From assembly GCA_012837325.1 (NCBI GenBank), contig DURK01000010.1, positions 1 through 35,637 of the forward strand: 35,637 nt of DNA, written 5' to 3'. This stretch comes from Clostridiales bacterium. Its GTDB lineage: Bacteria; Bacillota; Clostridia; Caldicoprobacterales; DTU083. Of the stretch, positions 1 through 7,514 are shown piece after piece (within the stretch, counting starts at the first letter, position 1; the number at the start of each line of letters is the position of its first letter). Both the position numbers and the translations under genes were made by a program. The notes under the pieces were generated by a model. It ran no database searches. It was not told the DNA's origin and was given only the letters and a program-made list of their open reading frames with translations.

Positions 1-95
1 CCATGAAAAATAAGAAGAACGATCCTGATCGAAAAGAACTGAAGAAATATTGTAAATTCTGCAAGGGACATACCCTCCACAGAGAAACCAAATAA
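1..95 (+). CDS. rpmG: 50S ribosomal protein L33 (bL33), 3' part only
   Basis: The window opens inside this gene; only the last 30 or so codons are present, read in the frame of the ATG at 3, which is an internal Met. The visible end, with the KNKKNDPDR and [15 protein letters not shown] stretches, is the typical C-terminal half of L33, a small protein of the large subunit near the exit site. The CxxC pair kept here (KYCKFC) is one half of the zinc ribbon of the C+ form; the other pair would lie upstream of the window. rpmG followed by secE and nusG is the normal Firmicutes order. Start and N-terminus cannot be seen. Confidence 0.93.
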   Translation, partial: MKNKKNDPDRKELKKYCKFCKGHTLHRETK

Positions 96-134
96 TGGAT
101 GTACTCTGTGAGATCAGGATAAGGATGTGAAGAA

Positions 135-377
135 ATGTCAAAGGAAAAGGATACCTCAAAAAAACCAGTCGTGAAGGATAAGAAACGAGCCAGCTTCAAG
201 AAATATTTCCGGGGCGTTGTTTCCGAAGTGAAAAAGGTCAGCTGGCCGTCCCGAAAGGAATTAACGAACACCACTATGGTTGTACTGGCTTTTATTGTGA
301 TCCTTTCTGTTGTCGTAGGCGTCATTGATCTGGGTCTGGGCGAGCTGCTCAAGCTGATTACTACGAGAATGAACTGA
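135..377 (+). CDS. secE: Preprotein translocase subunit SecE
   Basis: This 80-residue protein is the small essential subunit of the SecYEG protein-conducting channel in the cytoplasmic membrane, where it clamps the two halves of SecY. It has a lysine-rich cytoplasmic N-terminus (about residues 1-25), the conserved amphipathic segment with the SEVKKVSWPSRKEL signature (residues 30-43) and a single membrane helix at about residues 46-67. The short one-helix form is normal for Gram-positive bacteria. An AAGGATG ribosome binding site lies just upstream of the ATG. It sits between rpmG and nusG, 57 nt before nusG; its partner SecY is encoded far downstream in the spc part of the window. Confidence 0.97.
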   Translation: MSKEKDTSKKPVVKDKKRASFKKYFRGVVSEVKKVSWPSRKELTNTTMVVLAFIVILSVVVGVIDLGLGELLKLITTRMN

Positions 378-434
378 TTTGATTGATTATGAAGAAAAGG
401 AGGCGGGTCGAGGGAAAAGCCTGGACCCTTGGTT

Positions 435-965
435 ATGTCTGATTTAGAAAACACGCAAGGAAAATGGTATGTGATTCACACTTATTCCGGTTACGAGAAT
501 AAGGTGAAAGCCAACCTTGAAAAGACAGTTGAAAACCGCAGCCTCCACGATCTGATCTTCGAAATCAAGGTACCGATGGAGGAGCAGATTGAGGAAAAAA
601 ATGGCCGCAGAAAAGCCGTTCTGCGAAAAATCTACCCGGGCTATGTGATGGTTAAGATGATTATGACCGATGAATCCTGGTATATCATTCGCAATACACG
701 GGGCGTAACCGGTTTTGTAGGTCCGGGATCCAAACCCATTCCGCTGACCGATGAAGAAGTTCGTGCCATGGGTGTGGAATACATCCCCATCAAGCTGGAT
801 GCGGAAATAGGGGATAATGTCCGGGTCATCTCGGGGCCTCTGGAGAATTTCATCGGTTCCATAGAGGAAATCTATCCGGACAAGCAAAAGGTCAAGGTGC
901 TTGTTTCCATGTTTGGAAGGGATACTCCTGTCGAACTGGAATATCATCAAATCCAAAAGATATAG
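435..965 (+). CDS. nusG: Transcription termination/antitermination factor NusG
   Basis: NusG binds RNA polymerase, affects pausing and couples transcription to Rho or to the ribosome. About 176 residues; the N-terminal NGN domain opens with the KWYVIHTYSGYENKVK signature and continues through YPGYVMVKM and the NTRGVTGFVG segment. The C-terminal KOW domain covers roughly the last 55 residues (GDNVRVISGPLENFIGSIEEI). The start is uncertain: an in-frame TTG at 429 precedes the ATG at 435, and the AAGGAGG at 397-403 lies unusually far from both; the weaker AGGG at 411-414 may serve instead. ATG at 435 was chosen because family members usually begin with Met-Ser shortly before the WYV motif. It precedes rplK by 30 nt, probably in the same transcript. 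Confidence 0.96.
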   Translation: MSDLENTQGKWYVIHTYSGYENKVKANLEKTVENRSLHDLIFEIKVPMEEQIEEKNGRRKAVLRKIYPGYVMVKMIMTDESWYIIRNTRGVTGFVGPGSKPIPLTDEEVRAMGVEYIPIKLDAEIGDNVRVISGPLENFIGSIEEIYPDKQKVKVLVSMFGRDTPVELEYHQIQKI

Positions 966-995
966 ATCATGTAATCATGTAAGGAGGTGTGAACA

Positions 996-1421
996 ATGGC
1001 AAAAAAGGTCACCGGATATATCAAACTGCAGATTCCTGCCGGCAAGGCTACACCTGCACCACCTGTAGGTCCTGCTCTGGGTCAGCACGGTGTCAACATT
1101 ATGGGTTTTTGCAAGGAGTTTAATGAAAGAACGGCCAAACAGGCAGGCTTGATCATACCTGTAGTCATAACCGTCTATCAGGATCGTTCCTTTACATTCA
1201 TCACCAAAACCCCTCCCGCAGCTGTTTTGATTAAAAAGGCAGCCGGGATCGAAAAAGCATCCGATAAACCCAATGTGAACAAGGTAGCAAAGCTGACCAA
1301 AAAGCAGATTCAGGAAATCGCTGAAATCAAAATGCCCGACCTGAATGCAGCTGATTTGGAGGCCGCCATGAGAATGGTAGCCGGAACTGCCCGCAGCATG
1401 GGCGTCACCGTAGAATCGTAA
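996..1421 (+). CDS. rplK: 50S ribosomal protein L11 (uL11)
   Basis: L11 binds the GTPase-associated region of 23S rRNA at the base of the stalk and helps factor binding and the stringent response. The 141-residue length is exactly that of the family. The N-terminal domain shows the [20 protein letters not shown] signature with the proline-rich switch, the middle has [14 protein letters not shown], and the C-terminal rRNA-binding domain ends with [13 protein letters not shown]. An AAGGAGGTG ribosome binding site stands before the ATG. It forms a pair with rplA downstream, separated by an 86-nt gap that carries a likely L1 regulatory site. Confidence 0.98.
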   Translation: MAKKVTGYIKLQIPAGKATPAPPVGPALGQHGVNIMGFCKEFNERTAKQAGLIIPVVITVYQDRSFTFITKTPPAAVLIKKAAGIEKASDKPNVNKVAKLTKKQIQEIAEIKMPDLNAADLEAAMRMVAGTARSMGVTVES

Positions 1422-1441
1422 ATTATTATCCCTATATTAAA

Positions 1442-1500
1442 GTGGCAGGGGGGTTGTTGCCCGCCCGTTCATGGGTTACCCGTTATGACCACAAGGAGGA
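1442..1500 (+). promoter_or_regulatory. Likely L1-protein binding site in the rplK-rplA mRNA
   Basis: The intergenic RNA can close a hairpin with GTGG (1442-1445) against CCAC (1489-1492), directly in front of the AAGGAGG of rplA. The left strand GTGGCAG and the right strand GTTATGACCAC resemble the two sides of the L1-binding helix of 23S rRNA, which in E. coli reads GUGGGAG and GAAAUACCAC. Several internal GGG/CCC pairings between 1448 and 1481 can form the upper stem. L1 is a known translational repressor of its own operon in bacteria and archaea, so autogenous control of rplA is inferred here. Nothing in the sequence proves binding. Confidence 0.6.
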
Positions 1501-1507
1501 ATTTGAA

Positions 1508-2197
1508 ATGAAACATGGTAAAAATTATCTGGAGAGTGCAAAGCTTGTTGAACGCAGCAAGTTATACGATCCGGTCGAGGCGCTGGAGCTGGTTCAGCAA
1601 ATCGCAAAGGCAAAGTTTGACGAAACCATTGAAGTGACCGTTCGGCTTGGTGTCGATCCCCGGCATGCCGACCAGCAGGTTCGCGGAGCGGTTGTTCTGC
1701 CCCATGGAACCGGCAGAGCTGTTAAGGTATTGGTCATTGCTAAGGGAGAGAAAGTAAAAGAAGCGGAAGAAGCCGGAGCCGACTTTGTAGGCGCTGAAGA
1801 TATGATTACAAAGATTCAGAGTGAAAACTGGTTCGGATTTGATGTATGCGTAGCCACACCCGATATGATGGGTCTGGTAGGACGACTTGGACGTGTTCTG
1901 GGACCCAAAGGCCTCATGCCCAATCCCAAGTCCGGTACCGTAACCATGGATGTTGCCAAGGCTGTTCATGACATCAAAGCCGGTAAAGTGGAATACAGAG
2001 TGGACAAAACCGCCATCATTCACGCACCCATCGGCAAAAAGTCCTTTGGTACGGAGAAGCTGAATGAAAACCTGCAGGCTCTGATGGATGCCATCATCAA
2101 GGCAAAGCCCGCCGCAGCCAAAGGAACCTACCTGCGCAGTGTGGTACTGTCCAGTACGATGAGCCCTGGTGTCCGGGTGAATGCAGCCAAATTCTAA
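1508..2197 (+). CDS. rplA: 50S ribosomal protein L1 (uL1)
   Basis: L1 forms the mobile stalk that guides deacylated tRNA out of the E site, and it often represses its own mRNA. The product has 229 residues, the normal length. Clear family landmarks are [20 protein letters not shown] near the N-terminus, [11 protein letters not shown], and [20 protein letters not shown] in the middle domain. The reading frame is open further upstream to a GTG at 1442, but that region is the structured leader; the ATG at 1508 follows AAGGAGG at normal spacing and gives the usual MKHGKNY N-terminus. Last gene before the rplJ promoter; no terminator is visible after it. Confidence 0.97.
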   Translation: MKHGKNYLESAKLVERSKLYDPVEALELVQQIAKAKFDETIEVTVRLGVDPRHADQQVRGAVVLPHGTGRAVKVLVIAKGEKVKEAEEAGADFVGAEDMITKIQSENWFGFDVCVATPDMMGLVGRLGRVLGPKGLMPNPKSGTVTMDVAKAVHDIKAGKVEYRVDKTAIIHAPIGKKSFGTEKLNENLQALMDAIIKAKPAAAKGTYLRSVVLSSTMSPGVRVNAAKF

Positions 2198-2227
2198 ACC
2201 ATATCGTTTAAGAGTTGAAATTGCTGC

Positions 2228-2257
2228 TTGACAACCATGGGAGAAATGTACTATACT
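2228..2257 (+). promoter_or_regulatory. Promoter of rplJ-rplL (sigma-A type)
   Basis: A perfect TTGACA (2228-2233) is followed by an 18-nt spacer and TATACT (2252-2257). It lies just after the rplA stop and upstream of the L10 leader, so transcription would start near 2264 and leave a leader of about 200 nt. Confidence 0.75.
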
Positions 2258-2289
2258 TCCAAATGACATTTGAATACAATTGGAGCATG

Positions 2290-2400
2290 GTCTTATCGTA
2301 GACAGCAGGTGCGAACAGCTTAAACCAACAGCCTGCCGAGGTAAGGGAATGTATTGATGATACTGCCCTCTTGCCTTTTGGTAAGAGGGTATTTTAATGC
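2290..2400 (+). ncRNA. L10 leader (autoregulatory rplJL mRNA element)
   Basis: The segment with GACAGCAGGTGC, a short loop containing CTTAA, and CCTGCCGAGG (2301-2340) matches the conserved core of the L10 leader family, where the L10(L12)4 complex binds its own mRNA. GCAGG (2305-2309) can pair with CCTGC (2332-2336). GAGGTAAG (2338-2345) can pair with CTTGCCTT (2370-2377), which would break the downstream terminator stem. This is the expected layout for attenuation: bound protein frees the terminator, free leader allows the antiterminator. Recognition is by eye, not by a covariance model. Confidence 0.8.
2362..2395 (+). terminator. Attenuator terminator in the rplJ leader
   Basis: A 10-bp stem, CCCTCTTGCC (2366-2375) against GGTAAGAGGG (2380-2389) with a TTTT loop and one G-T pair, is followed by TATTTT. 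The short T run suggests a conditional rather than a full stop, as fits an attenuator inside the L10 leader. Confidence 0.8.
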
Positions 2401-2462
2401 AGCACCCGACTGTGATAAGCAAGCGCCCCACAACAAAACACTGAAAGGAGGTGCTGTGGAGG

Positions 2463-2984
2463 ATGTCTGCCAGAGAACAAAAAGCGCAGATTGTAGCTGA
2501 AATCAAGGAAAAATTATCCGGCTGCAGCAGCGCAATCCTGATTGACTATCGAGGATTGACGGTAGAAGAGGTTACACAGCTGAGAAGTGATTTTCGCAAC
2601 AATGAAGTTGACTACAAGGTATACAAAAACACCCTGACCGAGATTGCAGCCAAGGAGCTTGGCTTGGATGGATTGGTTTCCTACCTGAAAGGTCCCACTG
2701 CCATTGCTTTTGGAGTGAAGGATCCGGTTGCACCCGCCAAAATTCTAACCGAGAATATGAAAAAGCTCAAGAAGATGGAATTCAAGGTTGGCTTGGTGGA
2801 TGGCAGGGTCATCGACGTGGATGGAATCAAAGCCTTGGCCGATCTGCCCTCCAGGGAGGAACTCATTGCCAAGATGCTGGGCAGCATGAATGCGCCCATA
2901 TCCGGTCTGGTCAATGTACTGGGCGGTACCATGCGTTCGCTGCTTTATGCTTTGAATGCAGTAAAGGAATCAAAAGAAGCTTAA
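2463..2984 (+). CDS. rplJ: 50S ribosomal protein L10 (uL10)
   Basis: L10 anchors the L7/L12 dimers to the ribosomal stalk. The 173-residue product has the family pattern: REQKAQIVAEIKEKL at the N-terminus, LIDYRGLTVEEVTQLR, then YKVYKNTL, and the C-terminal helix that carries L12 dimers (from about residue 130). The frame is open from a GTG at 2451, but that codon is part of the AAAGGAGG ribosome binding site, so the ATG at 2463 is preferred; spacing is about 11 nt. Controlled by the L10 leader and attenuator upstream; rplL follows 33 nt downstream. Confidence 0.97.
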   Translation: MSAREQKAQIVAEIKEKLSGCSSAILIDYRGLTVEEVTQLRSDFRNNEVDYKVYKNTLTEIAAKELGLDGLVSYLKGPTAIAFGVKDPVAPAKILTENMKKLKKMEFKVGLVDGRVIDVDGIKALADLPSREELIAKMLGSMNAPISGLVNVLGGTMRSLLYALNAVKESKEA

Positions 2985-3017
2985 ATCAAAATGAATGAAA
3001 AATAGGAGGATTTTGAA

Positions 3018-3392
3018 ATGAACAAACAGGAAATTTTAGATGCCATAAAAAATATGACCGTACTCGAGCTTGCTGACCTGGTGAAAGCCCTCGAGGAAGA
3101 ATTTGGTGTAAGCGCCGCTGCTCCCGTTGCAGTTGCTGCTGCTCCCGCTGCTGGTGCTGCTGCTCCCGCTGAGGAAGAAAAAACCGAATTTGACGCTGTT
3201 TTGGCTGATGTCGGATCTCAGAAGATCAAGGTTATCAAGGTTGTACGCGAAGTAACCGGACTTGGCCTCAAAGAAGCCAAGGATCTGGTTGAAGCTGCTC
3301 CCAAGGCTGTTAAGGAAGGCATTTCCAAAGAGGATGCCGAAGCCATCAAGGCTAAGTTTGAAGAAGTTGGAGCCAAGATTGAAGTAAAATAA
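3018..3392 (+). CDS. rplL: 50S ribosomal protein L7/L12 (bL12)
   Basis: L7/L12 is the multi-copy stalk protein that recruits and activates translational GTPases. The 124-residue acidic product has the N-terminal dimerisation domain (residues 1-33, ending [11 protein letters not shown]), an Ala/Pro-rich hinge (about 34-52) and the globular C-terminal domain with [20 protein letters not shown] and [27 protein letters not shown] precedes the ATG. It is the last gene of the rplJL unit and is closed by a strong terminator. The hinge is coded by a GCT/CCC-rich low-complexity stretch. Confidence 0.98.
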   Translation: MNKQEILDAIKNMTVLELADLVKALEEEFGVSAAAPVAVAAAPAAGAAAPAEEEKTEFDAVLADVGSQKIKVIKVVREVTGLGLKEAKDLVEAAPKAVKEGISKEDAEAIKAKFEEVGAKIEVK

Positions 3393-3410
3393 CCGGCAGA
3401 ATACAAAGAA

Positions 3411-3450
3411 AATAAGGAGCTCTTTTGAAGAATAGAGCTCCTTATTTTTT
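3411..3450 (+). terminator. Rho-independent terminator after rplL
   Basis: ATAAGGAGCTCT (3412-3423) pairs perfectly with AGAGCTCCTTAT (3434-3445) around a 10-nt loop and runs into six to seven T. It cleanly separates rplJL from rpoBC. Confidence 0.93.
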
Positions 3451-3494
3451 GCATTTCAATGTATTGATGTTTTCCTAGCATAAAAAAACAATCC

Positions 3495-3523
3495 TTGACA
3501 ATATTTCAAGTCAATGATAAGAT
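3495..3523 (+). promoter_or_regulatory. Promoter of rpoB-rpoC
   Basis: A perfect TTGACA (3495-3500), a 17-nt spacer and TAAGAT (3518-3523) lie 50 nt past the rplL terminator. Start of transcription would be near 3530, giving a leader of about 220 nt. A second TATAAT at 3653-3658 has no convincing -35 partner. Confidence 0.65.
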
Positions 3524-3529
3524 TGTAAA

Positions 3530-3753
3530 TTGCATTAATAGTATTCTGTACAACCTTTTTTTACGAACCTTGCTTCTGGAAAATGTTTCGATAATGCCGT
3601 CAGAGTGCTTGTTAACCCTATTTTACACTGAATAAGGTATAAATTGCAAGGGTATAATAAATATTAATGCCTATTTACTTATTTTTCCATAACAACCAAC
3701 GAAATTCATCATATTGAATTTGGTTTTAACTATACTTAAGGGGTGAGATGTAC
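3530..3753 (+). other. AT-rich untranslated leader of rpoB
   Basis: No gene is visible in this 220-nt stretch. It is markedly more AT-rich than its surroundings. Just before the rpoB ribosome binding site, AAATTCA (3702-3708) pairs with TGAATTT (3715-3721), and AACC (3694-3697) with GGTT (3722-3725) across a 4-nt bulge. No T run follows this hairpin, so it is not a terminator. No known leader family was recognised. Confidence 0.45.
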
Positions 3754-6700
3754 ATGTTGCATCCGGTGCAGTTAGGAAAGAGAACCAGAATGAGCTATTC
3801 CAAAATCGATGAGGTCCTGGAAATGCCCAACCTGATCGAAGTGCAGAAAAACTCATACAAATGGTTTCTCGAAAAGGGCCTGAAAGAGGTTTTCGACGAC
3901 ATATCTCCCATCTGTGATTACACCGAAAATCTTGTTCTCGAATTCGTAGACTATTATTTGGATGAAAACCCCAAGTACTCAGTGGAAGAGTGCAAGGAAC
4001 GAGATGTTACCTACTCCAAGCCGCTCAAGGTCCGGGTACGGTTGATCAACAGAGAAACCGGTGAGGTAAAGGAACAAGAGGTATTTATGGGTGACTTCCC
4101 TATCATGACCGATCAGGGCACCTTTATCATCAATGGAGCAGAGCGGGTTATCGTCAGCCAGCTGGTTCGATCTCCCGGTGTCTATTATGCAGAGCAAATC
4201 GACAAAACAGGAAAAAAGCTCTACTCCGCAACTTTGATTCCCAACCGCGGTGCGTGGCTGGAATACGAGACCGATTCCAACGACATCATTTATGTCCGCG
4301 TGGATCGCACTCGAAAGATCAATGTAACCGTTCTTCTGCGGGCTCTGGGCTATGGTACGGATACAGAATTGAAAGAGCTTCTGGGGGAGGACGAACGCCT
4401 CCTGGCCACCATCGACAGTGACAATACCAATTCGGTGGAAGAAGGCCTTCTGGAGATCTACAAACGTCTGCGACCGGGTGAGCCCCCTACGGTAGAAAGT
4501 GCAAACCAATTGCTTCGATCCTTGTTTTTTGATCCGAAACGTTATGATCTGGCTCGTGTCGGCCGTTACAAATTCAATAAAAAGCTGGCTCTGGCTCCCC
4601 GTATTGCAGGAAGGCAGCTGGCTGAGCGGATTATCGATCCTTCTTCCGGTGAAATCCTTGCAGAAGCCGGGGAAAAGCTTACCCGCGACAAAGCAGAGCG
4701 CATTCAGAATGCAGGTATCAACGAAGCATACATCCGACTGGATTCCGATAAGACGGTGAAGGTGCTGGGCAACAACTTTGTGGATGCCAGCAGCTGGCTG
4801 ACCTTTGATCCCAAGGAAGCAGGCATCAATGAAAAGGTGCATTTTCCTACTTTAAAAGCCATTCTGGACCAGGGGCGAAGTGAGGACGAATTGAAGGCTG
4901 CGCTGGAGGAATCCATTGACGATCTGATTCCCAAGCATATCATCATCGATGACATCGTGGCTTCCGTCAGCTACAATCTTCACCTGGCAGATGGAATCGG
5001 CCATATAGACGACATAGACCATTTGGGCAACCGCAGGCTGCGCTCTGTGGGAGAGCTGCTGCAGAATCAGTTCCGCATCGGTCAGTCCAGAATGGAACGG
5101 GTCATCAAGGAAAGAATGACCATACAGGATATCGATGTGGTCACCCCCCAGGCCCTGATTAATATCCGTCCTGTGACCGCTGCCATAAAGGAGTTTTTCG
5201 GAAGCAGCCAGCTGTCGCAATTTATGGATCAAACCAATCCATTGGCCGAACTCACCCATAAACGCAGGCTGAGTGCACTGGGACCGGGCGGCCTCAGCCG
5301 TGAACGTGCAGGCTTTGAGGTTCGTGACGTGCACTATTCCCACTACAGCCGCATGTGTCCCATTGAGACACCGGAAGGCCCCAACATCGGCCTGATCGGC
5401 TCCCTGAGCACCTATGCCAGAATTAATGAGTACGGCTTTATTGAGGCACCCTATCGGAAGGTAGACCATGAAAAGAAGGTTGTTACCGACGAGATTGTAT
5501 ACCTCACTGCCGATGAAGAGGATGAGTACATTATCGCCCAGGGAAACGAACCGCTGGATGAAAACGGGCGGTTTATCGACCCACGGGTTATGGTTCGATT
5601 ACGGGAGGAAATTTTGGAAGTCCCCCAGGATCAGGTTGACTTCATGGACGTTTCCCCCAAGCAGCTGGTATCCGTTGCGACCGCCATGATTCCCTTTCTG
5701 GAAAACGATGACGCCAACCGGGCGCTCATGGGTGCCAACATGCAGCGGCAGGCAGTCCCCCTCATCAGGCCGGAAGCACCGATTATCGGAACAGGCATGG
5801 AATACAAGGCAGCCAAAGACTCGGGCGTAGTAGTACTTGCCAAAGAATCCGGTGTGGTAAAAAAGGTATCATCCAACTTAATTGTGATTAAAGGTGACGA
5901 TAAAAAGGAATATCGTTATGACCTTTTAAAATTCAAACGCTCCAATCAGGGTACCTGCATCAATCAGAGACCCATCGTTTCCGAGGGCGAAATTGTAACC
6001 AAGGGGCAGACCATTGCCGACGGTCCTTCCACTGATCAGGGGGAAATTGCCCTGGGCCGCAACGTCCTGGTCGGATTCATGTCCTGGGAAGGTTACAATT
6101 ATGAGGACGCAATCCTGATCAGCGAGAAGCTGGTAAAAGACGACATCTTTACCTCGATTCATATAGAAGAATATGAATCGGATGCAAGAGATACCAAGCT
6201 GGGTCCGGAGGAGATCACCAGGGATATTCCCAATGTAGGCGAAGAAGCCCTGAAGGATCTGGATGAGAGAGGCATTATCCGAATCGGTGCCGAGGTGCGC
6301 TCCGGAGACATTCTGGTAGGTAAGGTTACCCCCAAGGGGGAGACCGAGCTTACGGCAGAAGAACGCCTGCTTCGCGCAATCTTTGGAGAAAAGGCTCGTG
6401 AAGTCCGGGATACCTCATTGAAGGTACCCCACGGTGAAAGCGGAATTGTCGTGGATGTCAAGGTGTTTACCCGGGAAAACGGCGACGAACTGCCTCCCGG
6501 TGTCAACCAATTGGTGCGATGCTATGTTGCACAAAAGAGAAAAATATCCGTAGGTGACAAAATGGCAGGGCGCCATGGAAACAAAGGTGTTATCTCTAGG
6601 GTTCTTCCGGAGGAAGACATGCCCTTCCTGCCTGACGGCACACCTCTTGAAATCTGCTTAAACCCCCTTGGCGTTCCCTCCCGTATGAATATCGGGCAGG

Positions 6701-7491
6701 TATTGGAGGTTCACCTTGGCCTCGCTGCCAAAGCCCTGGGCTGGCATGTTGCCACCCCGGTATTTGACGGTGCGTCGGAAATTGATATTATGGACACACT
6801 GGAAAAGGCAAACTACAACCGCGACGGAAAAATGATCGTTTATGACGGGCGTACCGGCGAGCCCTTTGACAGCTCGGTTACAGTAGGCTATTTGTACTTC
6901 CTGAAGCTGGCTCACCTGGTGGATGACAAAATTCATGCCCGCTCCACAGGCCCTTACTCCCTGGTTACCCAGCAGCCTCTGGGCGGCAAGGCTCAGTTTG
7001 GCGGACAGCGCTTCGGAGAGATGGAAGTCTGGGCCCTGGAAGCTTACGGTGCGGCTCATACACTTCAGGAAATTCTTACAGTGAAGTCTGACGACGTGGT
7101 AGGCCGAGTGAAAACCTATGAGGCGGTTGTGAAGGGGGAAAACATTCCTGAGCCGGGTGCTCCCGAGGCTTTCAAGGTTCTGATCAAGGAACTCCAGAGT
7201 CTGGCTCTTGATGTCAAGGTAATGAGCAGCGAGGATGAGGAAATCCATATTAAAGAAGTCGTTGACGATGATTTGGAAGACCTGGATATCAATATCGAAG
7301 GCAGAGAAGAACTGGTTCCGGCTGAAGAGGATGAGTATACAGACGATGATCTGGACTTCAACCTGGATGAGATCGCAGCCATTCCCGATCTGGATGACAG
7401 CAGTGAAGACGATGAAGACAGCGAGGAAGACGACTCCGATGACCTGCTGGCAGACCTGGATCTGGATCTGGATGACGACGAGGAAGAATAA
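3754..7491 (+). CDS. rpoB: DNA-directed RNA polymerase subunit beta
   Basis: RpoB forms one pincer of RNA polymerase and contributes to the active centre. The product has about 1245 residues. The rifampicin pocket is intact ([20 protein letters not shown], then [10 protein letters not shown] and [12 protein letters not shown]), with the Asp, His and Ser at the usual resistance positions unchanged. Other landmarks are [39 protein letters not shown] and [20 protein letters not shown]. After the normal end near [10 protein letters not shown] the protein carries a very acidic tail: 32 of the last 54 residues are Asp or Glu and none is Lys or Arg. An ATG at 3748 also exists, but AAGGGGTGAG fits the ATG at 3754 better and gives the usual MLHPVQLGK start. 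rpoC follows after 23 nt. Confidence 0.98.
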   Translation: MLHPVQLGKRTRMSYSKIDEVLEMPNLIEVQKNSYKWFLEKGLKEVFDDISPICDYTENLVLEFVDYYLDENPKYSVEECKERDVTYSKPLKVRVRLINRETGEVKEQEVFMGDFPIMTDQGTFIINGAERVIVSQLVRSPGVYYAEQIDKTGKKLYSATLIPNRGAWLEYETDSNDIIYVRVDRTRKINVTVLLRALGYGTDTELKELLGEDERLLATIDSDNTNSVEEGLLEIYKRLRPGEPPTVESANQLLRSLFFDPKRYDLARVGRYKFNKKLALAPRIAGRQLAERIIDPSSGEILAEAGEKLTRDKAERIQNAGINEAYIRLDSDKTVKVLGNNFVDASSWLTFDPKEAGINEKVHFPTLKAILDQGRSEDELKAALEESIDDLIPKHIIIDDIVASVSYNLHLADGIGHIDDIDHLGNRRLRSVGELLQNQFRIGQSRMERVIKERMTIQDIDVVTPQALINIRPVTAAIKEFFGSSQLSQFMDQTNPLAELTHKRRLSALGPGGLSRERAGFEVRDVHYSHYSRMCPIETPEGPNIGLIGSLSTYARINEYGFIEAPYRKVDHEKKVVTDEIVYLTADEEDEYIIAQGNEPLDENGRFIDPRVMVRLREEILEVPQDQVDFMDVSPKQLVSVATAMIPFLENDDANRALMGANMQRQAVPLIRPEAPIIGTGMEYKAAKDSGVVVLAKESGVVKKVSSNLIVIKGDDKKEYRYDLLKFKRSNQGTCINQRPIVSEGEIVTKGQTIADGPSTDQGEIALGRNVLVGFMSWEGYNYEDAILISEKLVKDDIFTSIHIEEYESDARDTKLGPEEITRDIPNVGEEALKDLDERGIIRIGAEVRSGDILVGKVTPKGETELTAEERLLRAIFGEKAREVRDTSLKVPHGESGIVVDVKVFTRENGDELPPGVNQLVRCYVAQKRKISVGDKMAGRHGNKGVISRVLPEEDMPFLPDGTPLEICLNPLGVPSRMNIGQVLEVHLGLAAKALGWHVATPVFDGASEIDIMDTLEKANYNRDGKMIVYDGRTGEPFDSSVTVGYLYFLKLAHLVDDKIHARSTGPYSLVTQQPLGGKAQFGGQRFGEMEVWALEAYGAAHTLQEILTVKSDDVVGRVKTYEAVVKGENIPEPGAPEAFKVLIKELQSLALDVKVMSSEDEEIHIKEVVDDDLEDLDINIEGREELVPAEEDEYTDDDLDFNLDEIAAIPDLDDSSEDDEDSEEDDSDDLLADLDLDLDDDEEE

Positions 7492-7514
7492 TAGTAGGAA
7501 GGGAGAAATGGCCA

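Noticed and set aside
1562-2506. Minus-strand frame opposite rplA and the rplJ leader
   Set aside because: It covers a conserved gene, a promoter and an RNA leader on the other strand; the product resembles no known protein.
3600-3664. Second rpoB promoter with TATAAT at 3653-3658
   Set aside because: No acceptable -35 sequence lies 16-18 nt upstream and there is no extended -10.
5200-5400. Rifampicin-resistance substitutions in rpoB
   Set aside because: The usual positions all carry the sensitive residues.
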